Assembly: GCA_900754955.1 (NCBI GenBank)
Contig: CAAEEV010000198.1
Span: 1-18,825, forward strand
Length of the DNA: 18,825 nt
Direction of reading: 5' to 3'
DNA from: Eggerthellaceae bacterium
GTDB taxonomy: Bacteria; Actinomycetota; Coriobacteriia; Coriobacteriales; Eggerthellaceae
The notes below the pieces were generated by a model. That model did not search any database, was not told the DNA's origin, and saw only the letters and a program-made list of their open reading frames with translations. Shown here one piece after another: positions 1 through 7,439 of the stretch (the first letter of the stretch is position 1; every line of letters starts with the position of its first letter). The translations under genes were made by a program, and so were the position numbers.

Positions 1-572
1 ACCTGGAGCGCATTCACGTAGCCGTCCTCGAACTCGCGCGCGTAGGTGCGCACGACGGGAATGGCCGACACGGCGCACGCCGCGCCGAGCGTGCCGAACA
101 CCATGGACACGCCGTTGGCAACCGCAGCGCTGATGGGCACTGCTGCGCCGACGCCGTACCACACGATGAGCGTGGCGACGATCGCAGGCGCAAGATAGCC
201 GACGATCGCATAGCCGAGCGGGCGCAGGATGCCCGCATCGCGCTGAACGAGACCCACGGCGAGCACGACCACCACGATGAGATCGACGCCGAGGGGTCCG
301 GCGCCCGCGAGATCGGCCACACCCGCGAGGCTCAAGCCCCCGAGCACGACCGTCACCGCCACGCAGGGCAGCAGCGCGCGCGGAAGTTTCTGAAGGAAGG
401 GAACGTCCTCGAAGCTGTCGAGCCGCTTCGTGCGCACAAGGCGGCCGTGCGGCGCGCGCAGGCTGCCCCTGCGCAGCCCCTCGCCGATGCCGGCGAACTC
501 GCCGAGCTTCTGGAACAGGAATCCCGCAACCGCCAGCAGCACCACTAAGACGGCGAACAGGGTAAAGATCAT
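1..572 (-). CDS. Partial multi-spanning membrane protein of unknown function (C-terminus beyond the left edge)
   Basis: I read this gene directly from the minus strand: an ATG at 572 preceded by an AGAAGGAG ribosome site, then an open frame of 190 codons to the window edge. The protein starts MIFTLFAVLVVLLAVAGFLF, a membrane segment at about residues 3-20. A basic, soluble stretch follows (about 35-62, rich in R and K), then hydrophobic segments at about 68-86, 92-109, 118-142 and 148-172. The last visible residues (RTYAREFEDGYVNALQ) look cytosolic. I recognise no family motif or catalytic residue, so no function is proposed. It is divergent from the dGTPase gene across a 160-bp spacer. The real length is unknown because the 3' end is missing. 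Confidence is high that it is coding and low for any role. Confidence 0.8.
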   Translation of the reverse strand, partial: MIFTLFAVLVVLLAVAGFLFQKLGEFAGIGEGLRRGSLRAPHGRLVRTKRLDSFEDVPFLQKLPRALLPCVAVTVVLGGLSLAGVADLAGAGPLGVDLIVVVVLAVGLVQRDAGILRPLGYAIVGYLAPAIVATLIVWYGVGAAVPISAAVANGVSMVFGTLGAACAVSAIPVVRTYAREFEDGYVNALQ

Positions 573-732
573 GCGCGGAGCTCCTTCTCGTAAAGACGTG
601 CCCTATAGTATCCCACATGCGACGTCCCCAACGCCAAGAAGGGGCTACAATATGCGCGAACACCACGGATCGGAAGCGGAGGGTGCGGTACCTGCGCTCC
701 CCCGCCGATCCCCTCTCAAGCAAGGAGGCGCC
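573..732. promoter_or_regulatory. Divergent promoter region between membrane protein and dGTPase
   Basis: This is the only space for promoters of both flanking genes. On the plus strand a TACAAT hexamer at 646-651 is a good -10 candidate for the dGTPase gene, but no convincing -35 lies 16-18 bases upstream. On the minus strand a TACTAT hexamer (complement of 604-609) could serve the membrane protein, also with a poor -35. The dGTPase leader contains an imperfect hairpin at about 668-711 (GATCGG pairing with CCGATC) shortly before the AAGGAGG site at 722-728. These are pattern matches only. Confidence 0.35.
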
Positions 733-1956
733 ATGACGCAGCGCATTCCCTATCTCACCCTCGACCCTGCCGTCGAGGAGGCCATCCGTGGCGATCGCGC
801 CGCGGGACGTATGCATCCGCAGCGCACGCCTGACGAAGCCGTTATGCGGCGCGAAGCGAATCCCCACGATGAAGCGACGCTCACGCGCCCCGCGTTCGTG
901 CGCGACATCGAAAAGATCATCAACGTGCCCGCCTACAACCGCTATGCCGGCAAGACGCAGGTGTTCTCCTTCGTGGAGAACGACGACATCTGCCGCCGCG
1001 GCCTTCATGTGCAGCTCGTGAGCCGCGTCGCCCGCGGCATCGGCGCGCTGCTCGGGCTCAACGTCGACCTCATCGAGGCGATCGCCCTCGGGCACGATGT
1101 AGGCCACACGCCCTTCGGCCACGCCGGCGAGCGCTTCCTCTCCACGTGCTACCACCGCCGTACAGGCCGCTATTTCAATCACAACGTGCACTCGGTGCGC
1201 GTGCTCGATAAGCGCTACCGCCGCAACATCTCGCTCCAGACGCTCGACGGCGTGCTCTGCCATAACGGCGAGTTCGCCCAGCAGCGGCTCGTGCGCGGCA
1301 CGACGTCCTCATTCGATGAACTTGACGCGCTCGTGGAGGCGTGCGACGCCGACGAGCAGACCATCGCCACGCTGCGTCCCGCGACGCTCGAGGGATGCGT
1401 CGTGCGCGTGTGCGACATGATCGCCTACGTGGGCAAGGACCGCGCCGACGCGCTCGACATGGGCGTACTCCCCTCGCTCGATGCGTTCGAGAGCGACTAC
1501 ATCGGCGTCGACAACGCGCGCATCATCAATAACCTCACCGTCGACATCGTGAACAACAGCTACGGCCACGACGCGATATCCATGAGCGCGGAGGCGTTCG
1601 CCGACCTCAAACGAGCGAAGCGCCAGAACTACGAGCTCATCTATCTGCGCGAGGGCATGGTGGACGACACCGAGAACGTCGTCGAGGAAATGTTCGAGGA
1701 GATGTACGCGCGCCTGCTCGACGACCTTGCGCACGGCGACGAGAGCTCGCCGGTGATCAGGCACCACGTATCGTCGCTCGTGGCGAAATCGCGTTCGGTG
1801 AACGCGGAGGACTACCTCTCCCAGGATCCCAACCGCATCGTGGCCGACTACATGGCCTCCATGACCGACCGCTACTTCATGAGCCTCTACGCCCATCTGT
1901 TCCCGCACAGCAAGCGGCGCATCATCGAGCGCGGCTACTGCAGCGATCTTGCCTGA
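733..1956 (+). CDS. dgt: dGTPase-like HD-domain deoxynucleoside triphosphohydrolase
   Basis: The 407-residue protein belongs to the dGTPase branch of the HD superfamily, which cleaves dNTPs to deoxynucleoside plus tripolyphosphate and so controls dNTP pools. The signature is ALGHDVGHTPFGHAGE at about 118-133, with metal ligands H91 (in LHVQL), H121-D122 and D228 (in RVCDMIAYVGKD). The KTQVFSF stretch at 74-80 also fits the family. I chose the ATG at 733 because an ideal AAGGAGG site lies 5 bases upstream; the frame is open further upstream, but that part has no family similarity and lies in the spacer. The length is normal for the compact, non-E. coli type. It is a single gene converging on rnhA with a 14-base gap and no visible terminator. 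Substrate preference (dGTP or all dNTPs) cannot be read from sequence. Confidence 0.9.
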   Translation: MTQRIPYLTLDPAVEEAIRGDRAAGRMHPQRTPDEAVMRREANPHDEATLTRPAFVRDIEKIINVPAYNRYAGKTQVFSFVENDDICRRGLHVQLVSRVARGIGALLGLNVDLIEAIALGHDVGHTPFGHAGERFLSTCYHRRTGRYFNHNVHSVRVLDKRYRRNISLQTLDGVLCHNGEFAQQRLVRGTTSSFDELDALVEACDADEQTIATLRPATLEGCVVRVCDMIAYVGKDRADALDMGVLPSLDAFESDYIGVDNARIINNLTVDIVNNSYGHDAISMSAEAFADLKRAKRQNYELIYLREGMVDDTENVVEEMFEEMYARLLDDLAHGDESSPVIRHHVSSLVAKSRSVNAEDYLSQDPNRIVADYMASMTDRYFMSLYAHLFPHSKRRIIERGYCSDLA

Positions 1957-1970
1957 CGGCAGCGAAGGCC

Positions 1971-2456
1971 TTACGCCTCACCCGAGAATACCGCGTCGGC
2001 AGGCAGGCCGGGAGCGTCTGCCGCCGCGGTGGCGAGCGCGTCGCAGCGCTCGTTCTCGGGGTGGCCAGCATGGCCCTTCACCCACACGTACGTGACCTCG
2101 TGCGGCTCCATTGCCGCGAGCAGGCGCTTCCAAAGATCGACGTTTTTCACGGGCTGCTTGCTCGCGTTCTTCCAGCCGCGCTTGAGCCAGCCAGAAACCC
2201 AGTGCTGGTTGAACGCGTTCACGACGTACTGCGAGTCGGAGTGAACGCTCACTTTGCAGGGACGCTTGAGCGCCTCGAGCGCCGAGATGACGCCGAGCAG
2301 CTCCATGCGGTTGTTGGTCGTGAGCGCGTAGCCGCCCGACAGCTCAAGTTCGTGGAGCTCGCCGGCGGAATCGCGGTACTGCAGCACCGCGCCCCAGCCG
2401 CCCGGGCCGGGGTTGCCGCGCGACGAACCGTCGGTGTAGATGGTTACCTCTTGCAT
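1971..2456 (-). CDS. rnhA: Ribonuclease HI
   Basis: The 161-residue enzyme degrades the RNA strand of RNA-DNA hybrids (R-loops, primers). All active-site residues are visible: D9 in [17 protein letters not shown]52 in NNRMELLG, D74 in HSDSQYVV and D139 in ERCDALA, plus the flexible-loop histidine H129 in [11 protein letters not shown]. It is full length for a bacterial type 1 enzyme, with no extra hybrid-binding domain. The ATG at 2456 lies inside the 3' end of the upstream regulator gene, with a GGGAGG site 6-11 bases before it, so the two genes are probably co-transcribed and may be translationally coupled. The C-terminus (SGEA) is 14 bases from the converging dGTPase stop. Confidence 0.96.
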   Translation of the reverse strand: MQEVTIYTDGSSRGNPGPGGWGAVLQYRDSAGELHELELSGGYALTTNNRMELLGVISALEALKRPCKVSVHSDSQYVVNAFNQHWVSGWLKRGWKNASKQPVKNVDLWKRLLAAMEPHEVTYVWVKGHAGHPENERCDALATAAADAPGLPADAVFSGEA

Positions 2457-3976
2457 GATGCGCCTCCCGGCCTTCTTTGCGCCCGCAGCGCCGCCTCAGT
2501 CTGCTCGCCGAGGTCGATGAGCTCCTGGCGGTTGTGGACGCCGCATTTCGCGTAGATGCGGCGGATGTGGGTGTCAACGGTGTTCTTGCTGATGAAAAGC
2601 TCAGCGGCGATGCGCTCGCTCGTGCGACCCCTCAACACGAAGGGCAGCACCTCGCCCTCGCGCTTGGAAAGCCCCGCCTGGATGGCGATCTCCTCGCACG
2701 CTTCGTCGAAGCAGTCGGCCTCGTCAACGACGACCGACAGCGCACGCAGGTCACGTTCGGTGAAGAGGAAGAGGAAGCCGTAGAGCACGAGGATGCCCGC
2801 TGCAGCGGCGGCAAGCGAGGTCGCATCAGGCACGCCGTTTGCCGCGAGGAGGAACCCCGCCGCAAGACCTGCCGCCTCGCCGACGAAGAGCGCCGAGAAG
2901 CCACGTGCAAACGAGAGCGAAGCGTCGCGCGCGCCGATGTGCGCCACCACGAGGAAGAGCGAGGCGAGCACGACCGACACGCCGAGGTAGCCCGCCGCCG
3001 CGACCACCGACGGCGTCACGCCGACGCGTTCGACGAGCGGAGCCACGAGCAAACCGGCGACGAACAGAAGAATCGCGAGACGATATGAGCCGTCGAGCGG
3101 GCCGCCGTCGCGCACCTGCTCGGACGACACGCTGCGCGGCAGCACTGCGCGCAGCTTCGCGAGCGGGTGGCCGCCGAACAGTTGGAGCGCCGCGAGGCAC
3201 AGAACGACGAACAGGAGGAGCATGAGCGATTCCGACGAGCCGCTGGCTCCGCCTTCGGAGGCCGCGCTCGCCTCCACGAGACCCGCCGCGGCGCCGTATA
3301 TGGCGGTTCCCACCATGATGCGCGCGCTGATCTCGTGAGCGCGCGGCGCCTCGTCGGCGGCGTGCACGGGCGCGGATGCGTCGGACGCCGCGCATTTCAC
3401 CTCGTCGGGCGCGGCGTCAGTAGTTGCATTGGGGCGCTCATAGAGCGCAAGAAGGAGCGCACCGAGCAGCGGCAGCACGAAGAGCACGCCGCGCACGGCG
3501 GGAACGAGAACCGACACGGCGAGGAAGCAGAGCGCGCCCCCGAGTGCCGAGGCGATGAACACGACCGGCACCGACTGGTCGATCGGGTTTCCGCCGAGCC
3601 TGCGACCCCACGCGCACAGCTGCTGAGCCGCCGGAAGACCGCCGAGCAGCGCGGTGGCGGCAGCGGCAGCGAGGCCCTGCGGGACGCATGCGGTCACGAC
3701 AAGGGCGGCAAGCGGCAGCACCGCGAACAGCACCGCCGCGCGCGGTGACAGCAGCGTCGTGCGCAGACGCGCCGGCACGAGCACCACGCAGGCGAAGCCG
3801 ATCACGAGGACGAGCAGCGTGAGCGCGAGCTGCACGACGCCCTCCTCTGGCGCGGTGCCGGAAGAGCTTCCGAACATGTTGAGGCTCACGAGCGACAGCA
3901 GGAAGCCCTCGCAGCAGGCGAAGCCGGCAATGGAGAGACGCACGCGTCGCGCACGTTGGCTTGCCTGATCCTGCAT
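2444..3976 (-). CDS. 12-transmembrane LuxR-family transcriptional regulator
   Basis: This 510-residue protein has a membrane domain with about twelve hydrophobic segments from about 15 to 420, split into two groups of six by a polar, acidic linker at about 195-230. A LuxR/GerE helix-turn-helix follows at about 435-490: [19 protein letters not shown], then [19 protein letters not shown]. No receiver, kinase or sensor domain is seen. Such fused membrane-LuxR proteins are a large Eggerthellaceae family, thought to sense a small molecule or membrane state and switch nearby genes; the ligand is unknown. I chose the ATG at 3976 ([18 protein letters not shown]) because GAAGGAGG sits 5 bases upstream; the frame extends 18 codons further but without a better site. 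Its stop overlaps the rnhA start by 13 bases. Usual targets of this family are neighbouring operons; here rnhA and tatA are the neighbours, so the target is unclear. Confidence 0.88.
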   Translation of the reverse strand: MQDQASQRARRVRLSIAGFACCEGFLLSLVSLNMFGSSSGTAPEEGVVQLALTLLVLVIGFACVVLVPARLRTTLLSPRAAVLFAVLPLAALVVTACVPQGLAAAAATALLGGLPAAQQLCAWGRRLGGNPIDQSVPVVFIASALGGALCFLAVSVLVPAVRGVLFVLPLLGALLLALYERPNATTDAAPDEVKCAASDASAPVHAADEAPRAHEISARIMVGTAIYGAAAGLVEASAASEGGASGSSESLMLLLFVVLCLAALQLFGGHPLAKLRAVLPRSVSSEQVRDGGPLDGSYRLAILLFVAGLLVAPLVERVGVTPSVVAAAGYLGVSVVLASLFLVVAHIGARDASLSFARGFSALFVGEAAGLAAGFLLAANGVPDATSLAAAAAGILVLYGFLFLFTERDLRALSVVVDEADCFDEACEEIAIQAGLSKREGEVLPFVLRGRTSERIAAELFISKNTVDTHIRRIYAKCGVHNRQELIDLGEQTEAALRAQRRPGGASCKR

Positions 3977-4016
3977 TGCGCCTCCTTCGCTCGTTGCCGT
4001 GAAATGCCAAGGAAGC

Positions 4017-4022
4017 ATTGTA
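4017..4022 (-). promoter_or_regulatory. Candidate -10 element for the LuxR regulator gene
   Basis: Read on the minus strand, TACAAT lies about 40 bases upstream of the regulator start and just downstream of the tatA terminator. That spacing would give a leader of about 34 bases. No recognisable -35 lies at 16-18 bases. The terminator plus this box suggests the regulator-rnhA pair has its own promoter. Confidence 0.4.
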
Positions 4023-4031
4023 CCCGACATG

Positions 4032-4063
4032 AAAAGAGCCGCCCGCCGGAAGGCGGACGGCTC
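4032..4063 (-). terminator. Intrinsic terminator of tatA
   Basis: A 12-bp stem (4036-4047 with 4052-4063, loop of four) is followed on the minus strand by TTTT (complement of 4032-4035). The one non-Watson-Crick position is G-U in the minus-strand RNA but C-A in the plus-strand RNA, which supports the minus orientation. It begins 24 bases after the tatA stop. Confidence 0.85.
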
Positions 4064-4087
4064 TCCATCAAATGCAGACAGGTGCGG

Positions 4088-4366
4088 CTACTCGGCGACG
4101 ACCTTCTTCTTGACGACGCGCTTCACCTTCGGTGCGGCCCCCGCGGCCTCAGCGCCGGACTCGAGCTGCTCGACCTTCTCAACGACGGCCTCCTCGACGA
4201 CCTCTTCCTTCGCGTCGTCCTTGTCACCGCCGATGCCCTCGCGCAGGCTCTTCACGCCCTTGCCGATGGCAGAACCGAGTTTTGGAAGGTTCTTCGGGCC
4301 GAAGATGAGCAGAACGACAATGAGAATGATGGCAAGCTCGGGAACGCCAAGACCGAGAATCTTCAT
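4088..4366 (-). CDS. tatA: Twin-arginine translocase subunit TatA/TatE
   Basis: The 92-residue protein has the TatA plan: a short N-terminus (MKILGLGVPE), one membrane helix at about 9-22 (ELAIILIVVLLIFGP), the FGP hinge at 22-24, then an amphipathic helix (NLPKLGSAIGKGVKSLREG, 26-44). After that comes a charged tail that is first acidic (DKDDAKEEVVEE) and then strongly basic (KVKRVVKKKVVAE). TatA oligomers form the export pore for folded, RR-signal proteins together with TatC, which is not in this window. I chose the ATG at 4366 because it starts the family's conserved N-terminus and has AAAGGAG about 12 bases upstream; the longer frame adds 24 non-conserved residues. It is a single-gene unit ending in its own terminator. 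TatB is unlikely because the helix carries no Glu-Pro hinge typical of TatB. Confidence 0.95.
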   Translation of the reverse strand: MKILGLGVPELAIILIVVLLIFGPKNLPKLGSAIGKGVKSLREGIGGDKDDAKEEVVEEAVVEKVEQLESGAEAAGAAPKVKRVVKKKVVAE

Positions 4367-4753
4367 AGGGCGTGGACTCCTTTCGGGAAAACAACGATGG
4401 CGCCCATGATTGCCCCACGCACGTCGCGGCGCTATCACACAGCTTGATGATTTTATCGCCGGAGCTCAGTTTCACGTGTCACGCAGAATGGTGATAGGTG
4501 CGTTTTACCTGATGGCAATTATTTCCCTATGGAACATATTCGATACGCGTTGTTGCGATCAGCGTGGAGACAGCACATCTGCGCGTAGAAGGTTGCGCCG
4601 AGAAACATATGGCGGTTTTGCGAATCCGTTGTGGCGTGACGATGGCATCGACCGTGCGCGGCGCAGCACCGGGCCGCCTTCCGATAGGATAGCCAACGCA
4701 TTCAGACCGGAAATGCACCCCTTGAACACACGACCCGGCTGAAAGGACCCTTT
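4367..4753. other. 387-bp intergenic region between tatA and the C39-like gene
   Basis: There is no gene that I can support here. The part from about 4440 to 4640 is visibly richer in A+T than its surroundings. It holds the tatA promoter candidate and must also hold the promoter of the divergent gene at 4754, for which I found no convincing -35/-10 pair. Short open frames on both strands (for example 4410-4742 plus and 4527-4763 minus) lack ribosome sites, and their codon use is unlike the real genes. Confidence 0.6.
4491..4518 (-). promoter_or_regulatory. Candidate promoter for tatA
   Basis: On the minus strand TTGCCA (complement of 4513-4518) is followed after 16 bases by TATCAC (complement of 4491-4496). 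These match the sigma-70 consensus at five and four of six positions. It would give a leader of about 118 bases before the tatA start. This is a pattern match only. Confidence 0.35.
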
Positions 4754-5491
4754 GTGACCTCACAGGACAACCTGCGCGGCCTTCGCATGCGCTTTAGCGC
4801 TGCGGCGGAGGCATCGAGCGCCCCTGCCCTTCCCGCTCGCGCGGCACGCCGCGCTGCCCGTTTCGCGGGCGTCGCGCTCGCCGTCGCCCTCTGCGTTCCC
4901 GCCGCCCCTGCCTTCGCTCACGCCGCCGAAGTCGACGAGACGGCAAGCCTCACCGACCTCACCGAAACGTTTGCGGGTGTTCAGGAGAACGTTGAAACCA
5001 AGGCGCAGATCGTGCGCGAAAGCGCAGCGGCAGCCGTCAGCAAGACGCTCCCCTACGACCCCACGCTGCTCGCCGCGATCGGATCGCAGGACGAACGAGG
5101 ACACGCGGGCTGCTGTCCTGGTTTCGCCTGCGCCTACGGCGATGCCATCATCCGCGGCATCGCACGCGACCATTCCTACTACGGATGCGGATGCTGCGTG
5201 TGGACCGACTGGGGCGGCGGCAACTCGTCGTTCCGCTCGCTCGGTTCGAACGAAGCGCTTCTGCGCGAGGCCTACGATCAGATCGCCGCCGGCAAGCCGA
5301 CGGTCATCCACGTGATGGGTGCTTCGGGGCAGCACTGGATCACGCTCATCGGCTATCAGAACGTCACCGACCCCGATCATCTCACCCTCGCGAACTTTAC
5401 CGCGCTCGACCCGTGGGATGGCGCCGAGCACAACCCCGCCGACCGCTACACGCTCTACGGCGACTTCTGCGAGCACATCAGCGAGGCGTAG
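4754..5491 (+). CDS. Secreted cysteine-rich protein with C39-like (papain-fold) peptidase domain
   Basis: The 245-residue protein has a long basic N-region and a membrane segment at about 38-56 (FAGVALAVALCVPAAPAFA) ending in an AxA-type signal peptidase site near 54-58. A short linker follows, then a domain at about 118-245 that resembles the C39-like family. It has a cysteine at the head of a helix (C126 in GFACAYGDAI), a histidine in GQHWITLIGYQN (H194) and an acidic residue in ALDPWDG (D219 or D222), in the Cys-His-Asp order of papain-fold enzymes. Six cysteines (120, 121, 126, 145, 147, 148) cluster before the histidine, so disulfides or metal binding are possible. The start is GTG 4754 with GAAAGGA 6 bases upstream; the later ATG at 4787 has no site. 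The RR pair at 32-33 lacks the Tat consensus. The fold assignment is moderate and the substrate unknown. It converges on ribF with a 27-base gap. Confidence 0.75.
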   Translation: MTSQDNLRGLRMRFSAAAEASSAPALPARAARRAARFAGVALAVALCVPAAPAFAHAAEVDETASLTDLTETFAGVQENVETKAQIVRESAAAAVSKTLPYDPTLLAAIGSQDERGHAGCCPGFACAYGDAIIRGIARDHSYYGCGCCVWTDWGGGNSSFRSLGSNEALLREAYDQIAAGKPTVIHVMGASGQHWITLIGYQNVTDPDHLTLANFTALDPWDGAEHNPADRYTLYGDFCEHISEA

Positions 5492-5518
5492 GGAGCAGCG
5501 CACCGCGCCCGTCCCGAA

Positions 5519-6439
5519 CTAGAGATGGGCGCGCACCCAGTTGATGTTGTCCTGCACGGTGGCGATGAGCTCGTCGAGTGAATCGAACGTGCGCATGGGA
5601 CGCAGCCACGCCTCGAACTCGACGCGCAACGCATCGCCGTACAGATCGCCCGAAAAGTCGAGGATATGCACCTCGAGGTTGGCGGTGGTGCGGTCGGCGA
5701 ACGTCGGCGAGACGCCCGAGGAAACGGCGGCCTTGTAGCGCACACCGTCCACGATGGCGTACGCGGCGTACACGCCGTCGCCGAGCACGTGCAGTTCGTC
5801 GGGCACCGTGAGGTTCGCCGTGCGAAAGCCGAAATCGCGACCCTCGCCGCGCCCTGCTTCAACGGCACCTGTCACCGCATAGCGGCGCCCGAGCAGCTTC
5901 TTCGCCTCCGCTACCTCGCCCTGGGCGAGCAAAGCGCGGATGCGGCTCGACGTGACGGCGAGCCCCCCTTCAACGAGCAGATCACTCGCGTCGACGCTCA
6001 TGTTGTGCGCGACACCCCAGCGCTTAAGCTCGTTAACCGTTCCCGCCGCATGCGATCCGAAGCGGAAATCGCGTCCCACGTGAATGCTCCGCGGCGTCTG
6101 CGCGCCAAAAAGCCTGTTAAGGAACGCATCAGGGGAAAGCGCCGAGAGCTGCTCGGTGAACGGCAGAACGAGCACGTCGTCGACGCTGCTCGAGGCAAGG
6201 AGGGCGATTCGCTCCTCGTTCGACATGAGTTTCTTGAAGGAGCCGCGCGCGAAGATCTCGTCGGGGTCGCGATCGAACGTGATGACGACGCTGCGCCGAC
6301 GTGCCGCGGAAGCCGCGTCGATCGCGCGGCCGATGATGAAGGCGTGGCCCTCGTGGACACCGTCGAACACGCCGAACGCGCACGACGATCCCGCAAGAAA
6401 GCCGAGATCCGCGCTGTCGTCGTACCTAATAAGCGACAC
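5519..6439 (-). CDS. ribF: Bifunctional riboflavin kinase / FAD synthetase
   Basis: The 306-residue enzyme makes FMN from riboflavin and ATP, then FAD from FMN and ATP. The N-terminal adenylyltransferase part shows GVFDGVHEGH (23-32), VGRDFRFG (121-128) and TSSRIR (163-168). The C-terminal kinase part begins near 186, with GRGEGRDFGFRTAN (196-209), GVYA (222-225), SPTF and LEVHILDFSGDLYG (255-268). The usual PTAN motif reads RTAN here, with Thr and Asn kept. The GTG start at 6439 overlaps the truB stop by 14 bases; no ATG fits better, because the conserved region begins only about 20 residues in. It is the last gene of the nusA-infB operon, a common place for ribF next to truB. No terminator is visible after it; it abuts the converging gene at 5491. 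Confidence 0.95.
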   Translation of the reverse strand: MSLIRYDDSADLGFLAGSSCAFGVFDGVHEGHAFIIGRAIDAASAARRRSVVITFDRDPDEIFARGSFKKLMSNEERIALLASSSVDDVLVLPFTEQLSALSPDAFLNRLFGAQTPRSIHVGRDFRFGSHAAGTVNELKRWGVAHNMSVDASDLLVEGGLAVTSSRIRALLAQGEVAEAKKLLGRRYAVTGAVEAGRGEGRDFGFRTANLTVPDELHVLGDGVYAAYAIVDGVRYKAAVSSGVSPTFADRTTANLEVHILDFSGDLYGDALRVEFEAWLRPMRTFDSLDELIATVQDNINWVRAHL

Positions 6440-7439
6440 CGCGGCTCACCCCCGTTTGAAACACGCAGCGCGAGCGAAATGCCCGGCGCGCCTCGTCGTA
6501 GGCGTAAAGCGCGCGCAGCTTGTTCTCGGCGATGACGGCGATGATCTCAGCATCGGCCGGCAGCTCGCAGCTCTCGCGCACGCCTGCCGTGCAGGCGCAG
6601 AACTCGGCGGATGTCGTGGCGCGGCGGCGCTCGCAGAGCACGAGCTTGTCGGCAGCGATCGCATTGCCGTTCGCCACAAGCCGCTCGACCTCCGCGTCGG
6701 CGTAGGCGAAACGCACGCCGAGCAGGCGCACCGGGTCGAGCGCCGCCCGCTCCTTGAGCTCAGCGAGCGCCTCGAGCGTCATGCATTCATCAAGCGTAAG
6801 CGAGCCGACCGCCGTACGTCGCAGCTCGGCCACGTGTGCGGGACATCCCATCGCGTTACCGATGTCGCGCGCAAGCGCCCTGATGTAGGTGCCCTTCGAC
6901 ACGTGGAAATCGATCTCCCACGCCGGCGCCTCGCAGCCGTCGGCGCCGTAGATGCCGACGAGATGCGCGTCGTACACCTCGATGTCGCGCGGCTCAAGCT
7001 CGATGACGTTGCCCTTGCGCGCCTCATCGCAGGCCTTCTTGCCGTCACGCTTGATGGCGGAATACACCGGAGGAAGCTGCTTGGACGGGCCGACGAGCGA
7101 GGCGACAAATGCATGCGCGTACAGCGGGTCGAGAACCTCGTCGGGCACCGCGCCTTCGCGGATGACATCACCGAGGCGGTCGTCAGTCGTCGTCGCCGCA
7201 CCGAAGGCGACGCGTACGCGATAGCGCTTGTCGTGCCCCACGAGATACGCGTCAAGACGCGTCGCAGGTCCCATGCAAATCGGCAGAACGCCCGAAGCGA
7301 GCGGATCGAGCGTGCCCGTGTGCCCCACGCGCTTCTCGCCGAAGATGCGACGGCAGGCGTTCACCACGTCATGCGACGACATGCCGCTCGGCTTGTCGAC
7401 GCCGACGACGAGGCAGAGGCCCGACTCCCCCCGCTTCAT
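6426..7439 (-). CDS. truB: tRNA pseudouridine(55) synthase
   Basis: The 337-residue enzyme converts U55 in the T-loop of tRNAs to pseudouridine. The catalytic block is GHTGTLDPLASGVLPI (39-54) with the nucleophile D45. It is preceded by DKPSGMSSHDVV (15-26) and followed by KRYRVRVAFGAATTTDD near 86-102, both typical of TruB. The C-terminal third (from about 225) is the more variable RNA-binding part. The ATG at 7439 overlaps the nrnA stop as ATGA, so translation is probably coupled; at the other end its stop overlaps the ribF start by 14 bases. The gene is slightly longer than E. coli TruB, mostly in the C-terminal region. Confidence 0.96.
   Translation of the reverse strand: MKRGESGLCLVVGVDKPSGMSSHDVVNACRRIFGEKRVGHTGTLDPLASGVLPICMGPATRLDAYLVGHDKRYRVRVAFGAATTTDDRLGDVIREGAVPDEVLDPLYAHAFVASLVGPSKQLPPVYSAIKRDGKKACDEARKGNVIELEPRDIEVYDAHLVGIYGADGCEAPAWEIDFHVSKGTYIRALARDIGNAMGCPAHVAELRRTAVGSLTLDECMTLEALAELKERAALDPVRLLGVRFAYADAEVERLVANGNAIAADKLVLCERRRATTSAEFCACTAGVRESCELPADAEIIAVIAENKLRALYAYDEARRAFRSRCVFQTGVSRGVAY

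Noticed and set aside
1957..1970. A terminator between the converging dGTPase and rnhA genes
   Set aside because: The 14-base gap and flanks show only the small palindrome AAGGCCTT and no stem with a T tract.
4410..4742. A 110-codon plus-strand frame with a hydrophobic stretch (MVIGAFYLMAIISLWNIF)
   Set aside because: No ribosome site at any start and codon use unlike neighbouring genes; the hydrophobic run reflects the local A+T-rich patch.
4847..4875. Twin-arginine signal in the C39-like protein, suggested by the nearby tatA
   Set aside because: The RR is followed by AARFAG, lacking the S/T-RR-x-F-L-K pattern; an ordinary Sec signal explains it.
5492..5518. A shared terminator between the C39-like gene and ribF
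   Set aside because: Only a 4-bp GCGC stem can be drawn in the 27-base gap.
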